Source: Pseudomonadota bacterium
GTDB taxonomy: Bacteria > Pseudomonadota > Gammaproteobacteria > Burkholderiales > SG8-39
Direction: 5' to 3'
DNA: 60,198 bases
Assembly: GCA_025352885.1 (NCBI GenBank)
Contig: JANXRZ010000101.1
Location: 1 to 60,198, forward strand
Shown: in pieces, positions 45,607 to 52,972 of the stretch
Layout of the letters: every line of letters starts with the position of its first letter
Numbering within the stretch: position 1 is the stretch's first letter
Notes under the pieces: generated by a model
The model's database searches: none
The model's input: the letters and a program-made list of their open reading frames with translations, nothing else
What the model was told of the DNA's origin: nothing
Made by a program: the position numbers and the translations under genes

Positions 45607-46575
45607 ATGACCCCGGCCGCAGTCGTCCGAAGCGCCCGCCTCGCGGCGGGCGCTTTTTTTATGGCCGTAATCTGCGGCTGCGCTTCACTCGTCCCGCAGA
45701 CCATGGCATTGCGCGACGCCTGGCCCGAGGGCGTCCCCGGACGCACGGAAATGGCGGACGTGCCGTTCTTCCCGCAGGAAGACTACCAATGCGGGCCCGC
45801 CGCCCTGGCAACGAGCCTCGTCTATTCGGGCGTGAAGACCAGCCCGGATGCGCTTGTCAGCAAGGTGTATATCCCCGAGCGCCAAGGCAGCCTGCAAGCT
45901 GAAATGCTCGCCACGCCGCGCCAGTTCGGCCGCGTGGCGTACCGCATCGAGCCTCGATTCGCCGACCTTATCCGCGAAGTGGCCGCCGGCAATCCGGTGG
46001 TGATCCTGCAGGACATCGGTCTGGGCTTCTTCACGAAATGGCATTACGCGGTCGTCGTCGGCTACGACTATCCCGCCGGCGAACTGTACCTGCGCTCGGG
46101 CGAAAAGCAGCGCGAAAAAACCCCCTTTACGATCCTCGAATACACATGGAAAAAAAGTAACTACTGGGCCATGGTGGCGATGCCGCCGGGCCGCCTTCCC
46201 GTAACCGCGACCGAAGCGACTTATCTCCCGGCAATCGCCGCGATGGAACGCGTCGGCGACAAGCGCGCCGCGCTCGAAGCGTATGCAGCGGCCCTCGAGC
46301 GCTGGCCCGGGAGCCTCGGCGCGAGCGTAGGCCTTGCCAACCAGCACTACGCGCTGGGCAACCTCGGGGAGGCCGAGACCGTGTTGCGGCAGGCTTCTAC
46401 TCGCCATCCCGAGTCTGTGGTGGTGACCAACAACCTTGCGCAGACACTCTCCGACCAAGGCCGCAACGAGGAGGCACTCAAGCTCATCGACCACGCCAAG
46501 GCCGAGCCCCCGTTGGCCGCTTCCGTGGCCGAGACGCGCGGCCTCATCCTGCAGCGCCTGAAGCAGAAAAAGTAG
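45607..46575 (+). CDS. PA2778 family C39-like cysteine peptidase lipoprotein with TPRs
   Basis: A 322-residue lipoprotein (lipobox ICGC, Cys25) with a papain-like C39-type domain at 45-190 and TPR repeats at 205-320. The catalytic Cys62 is in DYQCGPAALA and His146 in TKWHYAVVVGYD. The family partners PA2779-type proteins; substrates are unknown. AGGGA lies 4 nt before the ATG at 45607. The signal peptide needs codons 8-18, which contain a perfect terminator hairpin (45631-45660). Starting at the ATG at 45661 would lose the signal, so the hairpin is truly inside the gene. Confidence 0.88.
   Translation: MTPAAVVRSARLAAGAFFMAVICGCASLVPQTMALRDAWPEGVPGRTEMADVPFFPQEDYQCGPAALATSLVYSGVKTSPDALVSKVYIPERQGSLQAEMLATPRQFGRVAYRIEPRFADLIREVAAGNPVVILQDIGLGFFTKWHYAVVVGYDYPAGELYLRSGEKQREKTPFTILEYTWKKSNYWAMVAMPPGRLPVTATEATYLPAIAAMERVGDKRAALEAYAAALERWPGSLGASVGLANQHYALGNLGEAETVLRQASTRHPESVVVTNNLAQTLSDQGRNEEALKLIDHAKAEPPLAASVAETRGLILQRLKQKK
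45631..45660 (+). terminator. Terminator-like hairpin inside the PA2778-type gene
   Basis: A 10-bp perfect stem (AGCGCCCGCC / GGCGGGCGCT) with loop TCGC and a run of seven T residues. It lies in codons 9-18 of the lipoprotein, encoding SARLAAGAFF. It is likely to attenuate transcription between the PA2779 and PA2778 genes. Confidence 0.8.
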
Positions 46576-46635
46576 CCGGATCCGGCAAGGTGCCGTGCTC
46601 TCGATGGGGTAGTCTTCCCCCGGAGGGGAGAGAGG

Positions 46636-47514
46636 ATGGCAGTCAACAACCTGACGCTGTTTGCCGCGTGCGTAGCGATCTGGAGCACGACGTGGTTGGC
46701 GATCACGTTCCAGCTCGGGACCGTCTCCGCCGAGACCAGCGTCGCGTGGCGCTTCATTTTCGCCGGCGTTCTTGTGGCCCTCTACTGCAAGACGCGGGGA
46801 CTATCGCTCAGGTTCGCGCGCAACGAGCACGTGGCGCTGGCCCTCATGGGCATCGCCATGTTCAGCGCCGGGTATATCTGCATCTATCACGCCGAAGCGT
46901 ACCTGGCCTCTGGGCTGGTTGCGGTCGGCTTTTCGGCCGGGCCGCTGCTCTCGATGTTCGGCATGCGCGTGTGCTTCGGACAGCGCCTGACTGCGCGCAT
47001 GGCGATCGGCTCGGCGCTGGGTATCCTCGGCATCGCACTCGTGTTCTGGCCGGAGTTCGCGCGCCTCACGCAGGCGACCGGCGCGCTGCGCGGCGCCACG
47101 CTGACCGCCCTCGCGGTGGTTGTGTCGACCATTGGCGGCCTTCTCGCTCACCGCAATTTCAAACACGGACTGCATGGCCTGCCGTCGATCGCGTGGAGCA
47201 TGGGCTACGGCGGCGCGTCTGCGCTGGCCGTCGCGCTCATGCTGGGTCGCCCGCTCGAGATCGGCACGACGCCTGCTTACCTGCTGTCCCTCGTCTACCT
47301 CGCGGTTGTAGGGTCGGTTGCTGCGTTCGTCGCGTGGCTCACGCTGATCGGGCGCGTCGGCCCGGCGCGGGCGTCTTATGTGGGCGTGATGGTGCCGGTC
47401 GTCGCCCTGCTCATCTCCGCTGTCTTCGAGAATCTCGCCTGGCATCCGCTCATGGCCGCCGGCATGGCGGTGTCCGTGGCCGGCAACGTCCTGGTGCTGA
47501 ACGCAAAAGCCTAA
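46636..47514 (+). CDS. EamA/DMT family transporter
   Basis: A 292-residue inner-membrane protein with about ten hydrophobic helices in two EamA repeats, the drug/metabolite transporter fold. The N-terminal helix pattern is CVAIWSTTWLAITFQLG; the second EamA half follows the RNFKHG loop near residue 178. It probably exports a small metabolite or amino acid; the substrate is unknown. A GGAGGGGAGAGG run precedes the ATG. It stands alone, with about 60 bp to the PA2778-type gene upstream. Confidence 0.88.
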   Translation: MAVNNLTLFAACVAIWSTTWLAITFQLGTVSAETSVAWRFIFAGVLVALYCKTRGLSLRFARNEHVALALMGIAMFSAGYICIYHAEAYLASGLVAVGFSAGPLLSMFGMRVCFGQRLTARMAIGSALGILGIALVFWPEFARLTQATGALRGATLTALAVVVSTIGGLLAHRNFKHGLHGLPSIAWSMGYGGASALAVALMLGRPLEIGTTPAYLLSLVYLAVVGSVAAFVAWLTLIGRVGPARASYVGVMVPVVALLISAVFENLAWHPLMAAGMAVSVAGNVLVLNAKA

Positions 47515-47684
47515 GCAGGGCTACAGCGCGCCCGTATAGACGTGGCCCGAGGGCTTGCCCTGTCGCGCGATGCAGTTCAGCGTCTTTGCGGATCATGGAT
47601 TAGTCTTCGGTCTTCGGCCTTCGCCGATAGCGGAGAGCGAACTCGCTCGACTCCTTCATCCTCGTCAAGATTGCCTGCGCGGTC

Positions 47685-48443
47685 GTGATCGTGGTGTCCG
47701 CCTCGCGGGCAACCGAGCGTCTCGGCCCCGTGCTCGGCTCGATGATCGCGACGCTGCCGGTATCCACGGGCCCGATCTACGTGTTCCTCGCAATCGACCA
47801 CGGACCGCTGTTCATCTCGGACTCGGCGCGCATGGGCGTGGTCGCGGTCGTGGCCACCGTTGGGTTCGTGGCGATGCATGCGCTGATCGCCCAGCGTCAT
47901 GGGACGTTTCTCTCGTGGCTCGGCGCCATCTCGGCCTGGTTCGTCGTGGCTTACCTGATGCAGTTGAGGGAGTGGTCGTTCTTCGAAGGCTGCGCCTTGT
48001 TTGCCATAACTTTTGTGGCCGGCATCTGGGGCTTGCGACGTTACGTCGTCGATATCAAGCCGCCGCCGCTGCCCCGCGTGCGGTTCGACCTCGCCCTGCG
48101 CTCATGCCTCGTGGCTGGTGTGGTGATCGCCACGACGATCGCGAGCAACGCGCTCGGGCCGTCCACAACCGGAACGCTCGCGACCTACCCGGTGGTGTTC
48201 ACGTCGCTGGTGCTTATCCTGCAGCCCCGCTGCGGCGGACCGTTCACTTCGGCGCTGCTCGTGAATTCCCTCAAAGGCCTGATCGGCTTTGGCGCCGGAC
48301 TTGCGACCATCCATCTCGCGGCCGCCCGCATGAACTCGGCTGCGGCGCTTCTGCTGGCCCTGGCGGTGGCCGTCAGCTGGAACTACGGGCTCTTCAGGCT
48401 GCGCGCCCGGCCAAGGCAGAAAGTCGAGCATTCGCTTCGTTAG
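47685..48443 (+). CDS. Multi-pass membrane protein, start uncertain
   Basis: A 252-residue, Leu/Val/Ala-rich protein with about seven membrane segments (for example VFTSLVLILQP and AAALLLALAVAVSW). I cannot assign a function. The only standard start is GTG at 47685, but it falls inside a hydrophobic segment. The same frame continues upstream to 47631 (SFILVKIACAVVIVV) with no ATG, GTG or TTG, so the first helix is cut. Either a non-standard start is used, the N-terminus was lost by mutation, or there is a sequencing frameshift just upstream. The 170 bp before it otherwise hold nothing clear. Confidence 0.6.
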   Translation: MIVVSASRATERLGPVLGSMIATLPVSTGPIYVFLAIDHGPLFISDSARMGVVAVVATVGFVAMHALIAQRHGTFLSWLGAISAWFVVAYLMQLREWSFFEGCALFAITFVAGIWGLRRYVVDIKPPPLPRVRFDLALRSCLVAGVVIATTIASNALGPSTTGTLATYPVVFTSLVLILQPRCGGPFTSALLVNSLKGLIGFGAGLATIHLAAARMNSAAALLLALAVAVSWNYGLFRLRARPRQKVEHSLR

Positions 48444-48465
48444 GACGAACGCTTCGGAAGCACTT

Positions 48466-48481
48466 AGTGAGCAATCGTACA
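48466..48481 (+). promoter_or_regulatory. TGTRCG element, copy 8
   Basis: AGTGAG-caat-CGTACA followed by GAA, 52 bp upstream of the first DUF3606 gene. The left half is degenerate, the right half and spacer A are conserved. Confidence 0.6.
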
Positions 48482-48533
48482 GAAGCGCTCCCTCCCGATG
48501 CTCATGCTGCTTTCCTCGAAAAGGAAAACCAAC

Positions 48534-48731
48534 ATGAGACAAGAACTCTTCGATCGGCCCGGTACCCCTCAGGACCTCGGCCGGATCAATGCGAACGACC
48601 CCCGCGAAGTCCGGTATTGGACCAACGAGCTCGGCGTGGACGAGCGCACGCTTAAGACCGCAGTAGAGCAGGTCGGGCCGTGGGCGGCGGTCATCCGCCA
48701 GCATTTGCGAAGCAACCACGGACGGGGCTGA
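48534..48731 (+). CDS. DUF3606 protein, copy A
   Basis: A 65-residue protein with the DUF3606 core: RINANDPREVRYWTNELGVD, then TLKTAVEQVGPWAAVIRQHL. The core is predicted helical and possibly nucleic-acid binding, with no experimental role known to me. The ATG at 48534 is set by AAAAGGAAA upstream. A TGTRCG element lies 52 bp before it. A paralogue lies at 50083. Confidence 0.85.
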   Translation: MRQELFDRPGTPQDLGRINANDPREVRYWTNELGVDERTLKTAVEQVGPWAAVIRQHLRSNHGRG

Positions 48732-48792
48732 AAGAGCCCGCGCGGGCCGTTGTCAGCGGCTTGGCCGCTTATTTGCCAAAAAAGGGACGCTG

Positions 48793-48808
48793 TGTGCGCG
48801 ACGGCACA
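48793..48808 (+). promoter_or_regulatory. TGTRCG element, copy 9
   Basis: TGTGCG-cgac-GGCACA followed by GAT, 119 bp upstream of the Pro-rich exported protein gene. It lies in the 196-bp gap after the first DUF3606 gene, which otherwise shows nothing. Confidence 0.7.
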
Positions 48809-48927
48809 GATGGATGCGCCCGAAACCGGCACAGTGGGCCTGCGACCGTCAGTATCTTTCCGCTTTTACTGCCAGGTCATGAGGTTCGATTTCAGGCAAG
48901 GCGGATTACTTTGTAGGCGAGGAAATA

Positions 48928-49281
48928 ATGACAACCCCATTTCGCATAGCAGTGCCGTGCGCTCTGGTACTGGGCTTGGCAGCCGGTGCCACGCAGGCAC
49001 AAAACGTTTCACCCGACCAGAGGGAGACTTGGACGGAGAGTTCCCGGACGCAAGTCTGGAAGAACGCCTTCGGCGAGTGCTGGCACAGCGCGTACGGCCC
49101 GCCCCCGCCCGCGAACCTCTGCGGCCCGCAGGTTGCGCAGTACACGCCGCCGCCCGCGCCCGCTCCGGTCATAGTGGCGCCGCCGACGCGTCTTGCGCCC
49201 GAGCCTGCGCCCGCAGTGGCCCCGCCGCCGCCCGCACCGGCCCCGGTCATCGCACCGGCTCCGCGTAGGGATCGCGGCTAG
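48928..49281 (+). CDS. Exported proline-rich protein
   Basis: A 117-residue exported protein: signal peptide (PCALVLGLAAGATQAQ), then VWKNAFGECWHSAYGPPPP, a short Cys/Trp motif that resembles the N-terminal lead-in of betaproteobacterial OmpA-type porins (GxCWxxxY). A Pro/Ala/Val-rich region and the basic tail APRRDRG follow. There is no OmpA peptidoglycan-binding domain, so it may be a truncated relative or an independent envelope peptide. A 13-bp stem terminator follows. The function is unknown. Confidence 0.72.
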   Translation: MTTPFRIAVPCALVLGLAAGATQAQNVSPDQRETWTESSRTQVWKNAFGECWHSAYGPPPPANLCGPQVAQYTPPPAPAPVIVAPPTRLAPEPAPAVAPPPPAPAPVIAPAPRRDRG

Positions 49282-49292
49282 CGTTTGCCTGA

Positions 49293-49325
49293 CCGGTCCG
49301 CCGTGTCCTCACGGCGGACCGGGTT
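49293..49325 (+). terminator. Hairpin terminator after the proline-rich gene
   Basis: A perfect 13-bp stem CCGGTCCGCCGTG / CACGGCGGACCGG (49293-49305 and 49310-49322) with a TCCT loop. Only a short GTTT follows, so termination efficiency is uncertain. Confidence 0.65.
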
Positions 49326-49403
49326 TCAGGTCGCGCGACTTTCTTATTTCGGTCCGGTGGCCACCGCACAGACGGCCCCCTGCCACCCGGGCATGCTGGG
49401 CAC

Positions 49404-49643
49404 ATGAAAATTCCACCAGCGCTCGAAGCGAACAATCAGGGACTGATCGGCGTGCGGATCCGCGTTCATGACCCTCTCGTCGATAACATCATCGTTCCGA
49501 TCTCTGCCGAGCACTACCGCGGCCTGGATCCGCACGAGCTCGAGCTGCACCTGAGCAACTCCCTTTTGATGACCGCTTTTGAAGGGCAGCTGGCCGAAAA
49601 GCACGAGCTCTACCAGTTGCCGAACACGCCGGAGGCCGAATGA
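49404..49643 (+). CDS. Small hypothetical protein
   Basis: A 79-residue acidic protein of unknown function, with no signal peptide or membrane segment (GVRIRVHDPLVDNIIVPISA near the N-terminus). A half-element, CGCACA followed by GAC, lies 33 bp upstream (49365-49370) with a poor left half. Its stop overlaps the ATG of a 38-codon exported peptide, suggesting translational coupling. The low-complexity-free sequence and clean reading frame support it as a gene, but I recognise no family. Confidence 0.55.
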   Translation: MKIPPALEANNQGLIGVRIRVHDPLVDNIIVPISAEHYRGLDPHELELHLSNSLLMTAFEGQLAEKHELYQLPNTPEAE

Positions 49644-49756
49644 AGCACCTCGCCCTCCCCGTGCTGATTGTGGCAATGATGTTCGTCGCAATCGCAGGCT
49701 ATGCGCACGACATGCCGCCGACCACCACGGACATCGCCTCCGCAACGCTCCCATAA
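49640..49756 (+). CDS. 38-residue exported or membrane peptide
   Basis: Starts on the ATGA overlapping the preceding gene's stop. It encodes a hydrophobic segment (LALPVLIVAMMFVAIAGYA) followed by HDMPPTTTDIASATLP. It looks like a signal peptide with a ~17-residue mature part or a single-span micro-protein. GGAGG lies 6 nt before the ATG. No family is recognised; the hydrophobic pattern, ribosome site and overlap are the support. Confidence 0.5.
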   Translation: MKHLALPVLIVAMMFVAIAGYAHDMPPTTTDIASATLP

Positions 49757-49762
49757 CGCCGA

Positions 49763-49778
49763 TGTGCAGTAGCGCACT
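49763..49778 (+). promoter_or_regulatory. TGTRCG element, copy 10
   Basis: TGTGCA-gtag-CGCACT followed by GAG, only 25 bp upstream of the next ATG, which has no visible ribosome site. A very short or absent leader is possible. Confidence 0.7.
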
Positions 49779-49803
49779 GAGGCGCCGGTGACCTGATTTC
49801 ATT

Positions 49804-50061
49804 ATGGATGCCCGGTTACGAATTGAAGGGCCCGTGGACGAGATCGAACGCCTCGAGCAAGCGCTGGTTAAAGCCGCTTTCGAATTGACTGCGGCTACCG
49901 GTGCACTTGCCTTTTCGATCCCGGTTCCGGACACGATGCCGAAGCTGTACGTGTGCCTCGGCGAACGGGACGAGATTCGCGTCCTGCTGGACGACTGGTC
50001 CGAAAGCGAGGCGCAGGAAACCGCGCCGCGCGAGCGACCTTCGCTTCGACTCGTCCGATAA
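49804..50061 (+). CDS. Small hypothetical protein next to DUF3606
   Basis: An 85-residue acidic protein of unknown function, predicted mixed alpha/beta (LRIEGPVDEIERLEQALVKA, FSIPVPDTMPKLYVCLGE). The gap to the following DUF3606 gene is 21 bp, so they probably form one transcript from the TGTRCG element 25 bp upstream. No ribosome-binding site is seen before the ATG. I recognise no family. Confidence 0.6.
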   Translation: MDARLRIEGPVDEIERLEQALVKAAFELTAATGALAFSIPVPDTMPKLYVCLGERDEIRVLLDDWSESEAQETAPRERPSLRLVR

Positions 50062-50082
50062 CTTTTTTAGCGGGAGACCGAC

Positions 50083-50274
50083 ATGCCTGACCCATCCGCC
50101 GTTCGCGGCGAACAGGATCGCGTCCGGATCAACATGGACGAGGAAGCCGAAGTGCAGTTCTGGATGAACGAGCTCGGCGTCGATGCGCGCACGCTGAAGC
50201 AAGTCATCGCGCAAACCGGTAACACGGCGAAGGCCGTGCGGGAACATTTGCAGCGGCGGCTCGGCGCGCGATAA
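50083..50274 (+). CDS. DUF3606 protein, copy B
   Basis: A 63-residue DUF3606 protein. It shares with copy A the core RVRINMDEEAEVQFWMNELGVD and TLKQVIAQTGNTAKAVREHL (motifs given separately). Such proteins are short, helical and common in several copies in environmental Proteobacteria; their role is unknown. GCGGGAGA precedes the ATG. It is the second gene of a pair with the 49804 protein. Confidence 0.83.
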   Translation: MPDPSAVRGEQDRVRINMDEEAEVQFWMNELGVDARTLKQVIAQTGNTAKAVREHLQRRLGAR

Positions 50275-50316
50275 GCCCGCGCCGCAATAACTGCACGAAC
50301 CGGCGACGCACACATA

Positions 50317-50332
50317 CGTGCGAAACCGTACT
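50317..50332 (+). promoter_or_regulatory. TGTRCG element, copy 11
   Basis: CGTGCG-aaac-CGTACT followed by GAA, 50 bp upstream of the small basic protein gene. Confidence 0.68.
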
Positions 50333-50382
50333 GAAGCGGGACTGGGTGCGCTGCATCCTCGGCCAACTTCAGGAGACCCTGC

Positions 50383-50574
50383 ATGACCGCTGTCCGCAAG
50401 ACGGACGACACCCTCAGCCGATCTCGTCAGCGCAAGGCCGCCGCTTCAGATGAGACGGGCGTCCTCAGCGAACGCAGTTCGCGAAAACGCACTCGCAAAT
50501 TGGTCGCCTACCAGTCACGCGCATCGGCGGCCGACTTGGAGCGCTACCAGCGCTGGCTGGGCGTATTCCGATAA
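50383..50574 (+). CDS. Small basic hypothetical protein
   Basis: A 63-residue Lys/Arg/Ser-rich protein (RKRTRKLVAYQSRASAADLE) with no signal peptide. CAGGAGA lies 6 nt before the ATG and a TGTRCG element lies 50 bp upstream, which together support a real gene. It may bind nucleic acid by charge alone, which is inference. No family is recognised. Confidence 0.55.
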   Translation: MTAVRKTDDTLSRSRQRKAAASDETGVLSERSSRKRTRKLVAYQSRASAADLERYQRWLGVFR

Positions 50575-51039
50575 GCCCTATGCAGTTGTAAGTCTCACCG
50601 CGTCCTTCAGTAAGGTCGAATCGATCCTCAGGCGGCTCCCTCCTGACCATGCCGCAAAACGGGCCCTGCGCGACGGGCGATCGCTTGTCGAGATTGCGCA
50701 CTGCGTCGAGGGAATGCAGCCAGACATCCTGCGGCCGCTCCTGGCGATGAATGTGGTGCATCGAAGGCGCCGCCTGACGGGCCGGGCACCGCATCTGGAC
50801 CGCCGCCTCCTCCATCGGGCAAGGTGACCTCAAAAGCCCGTGGAGGGTGACCACGACCGCACGGCGGGTCTTTTGGGGGGTTAGGACGGACTGGCCTGAC
50901 CTCCCGGGCTGATACGCACCTGGAGATCTCACTTCCTCTCGGGGGATGTGAAAAAGGGTAAAGTCCTAGTCGAACCGGGGGAGCGCATTTAGGCTTTGCG
51001 CCTACGACGAATTGTCCTGATCTCCGGGGGGAGAGAAAA
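50575..51039. other. 465-bp stretch without a supported gene; LuxR-type promoter region
   Basis: An open frame spans 50587-50827 without a start codon or ribosome site, so I do not call it. The last 200 bp contain G-runs, a TAGGC-tttgc-GCCTA inverted repeat near 50990 and the GGGGGGAGAG ribosome site of the LuxR-type gene. No TGTRCG element is seen. Confidence 0.5.
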
Positions 51040-51867
51040 GTGCAACAGCCGAGCGCATCGAAGTTGCGTCGCAAACCGCTGGGAGTGGAGACGTCCAAGG
51101 GACACACCTATGTACTTTGGGACGACCTCGCGGGGTTCGGTGCGGCCCGTAGCGACCTCGCCCTCCAGCACCTGCTGACGACCGTATGTGGACTCGTCGG
51201 TGCGCAAAATGCGTACTGGCTGGGCGCCGTGCGGGTAGCGGAGGACGAGCGCGATCCCCTGCTCGGCTGGCATCCACGTGCGGCCCGTTATTTGCACCCC
51301 TTGGCCGCTGCGAAGAAAGGCGTGTCCCACAAGCCGCAGTCGCGCTGCAACCGGGGTGGGATAGAGGACCTCACGTCAGTTCATGTGCGAATGGCAGGGC
51401 GTTATCGCGCCTACCGCCTGCGCGACATTGTCTCGCCCCAATGGTTCGAAGGCGACGCTTACGCACGTTACGTCGATCAGGGAATTCACGACTCGCTCGT
51501 AGTGGGTGTCCCCGTAACCAAGACGGCCGAGGCGTACTACGGATTCCTGAAAACACGGGCCAACAACCCTTTCACCGAGGAACACCGAGAGGTCGCCCTG
51601 TACGCGATGCGCGGCCTGGCCTGGTTTCACCGCAAGGTCATGCTGGCCGAGGGACTCCTCGGGGCGCGTTCGCCGCTTTCCCCGATGGAACGAAGGGTGC
51701 TTTCGCTCCTGCTCACGGAGCACTCGGAGAAATGCATTGCCGCAAACCTCGATGTGGCGCCGGCGACGCTTCACTCTTACGTGCGGGACGTCTTTCGCAA
51801 ATTCGGCGTGAGCGGGCGCAACGGGCTGACGGCCCTCTGGCTCGGCGGCACCACCTTGACGCGTTGA
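51040..51867 (+). CDS. LuxR-type helix-turn-helix regulator
   Basis: A 275-residue protein with a C-terminal LuxR/FixJ HTH (LSPMERRVLSLLLTEHSEK, then CIAANLDVAPATLHSYVRDV and FRKFGVSGRNGLTALW). The N-terminal ~200 residues look like an unclassified sensory domain, not a response-regulator receiver. The start is GTG at 51040 with GGGGGGAGAG upstream. It stands alone, ending at a bidirectional terminator. Its target and signal are unknown; it is the nearest regulator to the secreted-protein genes downstream. Confidence 0.83.
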   Translation: MQQPSASKLRRKPLGVETSKGHTYVLWDDLAGFGAARSDLALQHLLTTVCGLVGAQNAYWLGAVRVAEDERDPLLGWHPRAARYLHPLAAAKKGVSHKPQSRCNRGGIEDLTSVHVRMAGRYRAYRLRDIVSPQWFEGDAYARYVDQGIHDSLVVGVPVTKTAEAYYGFLKTRANNPFTEEHREVALYAMRGLAWFHRKVMLAEGLLGARSPLSPMERRVLSLLLTEHSEKCIAANLDVAPATLHSYVRDVFRKFGVSGRNGLTALWLGGTTLTR

Positions 51868-51886
51868 CGACGCTGTCCTGAAAACA

Positions 51887-51911
51887 AAACGCGGCCTCGT
51901 GGGCCGCGTTT
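51887..51911. terminator. Bidirectional terminator between convergent genes
   Basis: AAACGCGGCC-TCGTG-GGCCGCGTTT: a 10-bp stem with A/T ends on both sides, serving the LuxR-type gene (+) and the triple-repeat gene (-). Confidence 0.8.
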
Positions 51912-51934
51912 CGCGTCTTGCCCAAAGTACAGGA

Positions 51935-52960
51935 CTATTTCTTCAGCGCTGCGGCCTTGCGCGGCACGTCGCTCATGCTCTTCGCGATCAGCGCAAAGAG
52001 CCCCGCGATGCCGTTGTCGATCCCATCTTCTTCCGCTTCGGAGATGCCGCCCGTCTTGGCTTTGACGATTGCCGCTTTCCCCGCGGCGATGGAGTCGTCG
52101 ATCTGCTTCTTCTCGGCCGCAGTGATGCGTTGGACCTCCATGCCTTCATTCGTGAGCACGGCCGCCGCCTGGAACAGGTTGTCCCAGCGGGTCTCGTTGG
52201 CCGGATGGAGCGCCTTTGCTGCCACTGGTGCTGTCGCTGCGGCCTTCGTTAGGATCGCAACGGCAGCCGTCTTGCGCGGCACGTCGCTCATGTTCTTCGC
52301 GAGCGTCGCGAAGAGCGCCGCGATACCGTTGTCGATCCCATCCTCTTCCGCTTCCGAGATGCCGCCCGTCTTGGCCTTGGCGATCGCCGCCTTACCCGAG
52401 GCGATGTAATCGTCGATCTGCTTTTTCTCGGCCGCAGTGATGCGGTGGACCTCCACGCCTTCGTGCGTGAGCACGGCTGCCGCCTGGAACAGGTTGTTCC
52501 AGCGGGTCTCGTTGGCCGGGTGAAGCGCCTTTGCCGGCGCTGCGGCCTTTGCCAGGGTCGCAACGGCGGCCGCCTTGCGCGGAACGTCGCTCATGTTCTT
52601 CGCGACCATTGCGAAGAGCGCCGCAAGACCGTTGTCGATCCCATCCTCTTCCGCTTCCGAGATGCCGCCCGTCTTGGCCTTGGCGACGATCGCCTTCATC
52701 TGCGCGATGTAGTCGTCGATCTGCTTTTTCTCGGCCGCAGTGATGCGGTGGACCTCCATGCCTTCGTGCGTGAGCACGGCTGCAGCCTGGAACAGGTTGT
52801 TCCAGCGAGTCTCGTTGGCCGGGTGGAGCGGCTTTGCGGCTGCCGGCTTCGCCGGCGCCGCTGGCGCCGTTGGTGCCGGCTTGGGCTGCGCCGCCGCATC
52901 AAGCGGCAGGAGCAGCGCCAGCACCAGCGTCCCTAGTGTGAAGCGAATCGTTTTGGACAT
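51935..52960 (-). CDS. Exported triple-repeat protein
   Basis: A 341-residue exported protein: signal peptide (LVLALLLPLDAAAQ), a Pro/Ala linker, then three copies of an ~87-residue unit at residues 45-131, 146-232 and 251-337. Each unit reads LHPANETRW..LFQAAAVLT.EG.EV.RITAAEKKQID...KAKTGGISEAEEDGIDNG...DVPRK, with long alpha-helical stretches. Units are separated by Lys/Ala/Pro linkers. I recognise no family. A single-unit paralogue lies 12 bp upstream on the same strand and is probably cotranscribed. Confidence 0.78.
   Translation of the reverse strand: MSKTIRFTLGTLVLALLLPLDAAAQPKPAPTAPAAPAKPAAAKPLHPANETRWNNLFQAAAVLTHEGMEVHRITAAEKKQIDDYIAQMKAIVAKAKTGGISEAEEDGIDNGLAALFAMVAKNMSDVPRKAAAVATLAKAAAPAKALHPANETRWNNLFQAAAVLTHEGVEVHRITAAEKKQIDDYIASGKAAIAKAKTGGISEAEEDGIDNGIAALFATLAKNMSDVPRKTAAVAILTKAAATAPVAAKALHPANETRWDNLFQAAAVLTNEGMEVQRITAAEKKQIDDSIAAGKAAIVKAKTGGISEAEEDGIDNGIAGLFALIAKSMSDVPRKAAALKK
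51950..52828 (-). repeat. Three tandem ~260-bp repeats within the exported protein gene
   Basis: Units at 52568-52828, 52265-52525 and 51950-52210, spaced 303 and 315 bp. The DNA is closely similar between units, indicating recent internal duplication. Confidence 0.88.
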
Positions 52961-52972
52961 GTGAGCGTCCTG

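Noticed and set aside
49355..49370. Degenerate TGTRCG-like site upstream of the 49404 gene
   Set aside because: The right half CGCACA-GAC and the spacer A fit, but the left half matches at only two of six positions, so I do not count it.
50587..50827. Possible ~80-residue gene
   Set aside because: The translation looks plausible, but there is no ATG, GTG or TTG with a ribosome site, and it has no family similarity I can see.
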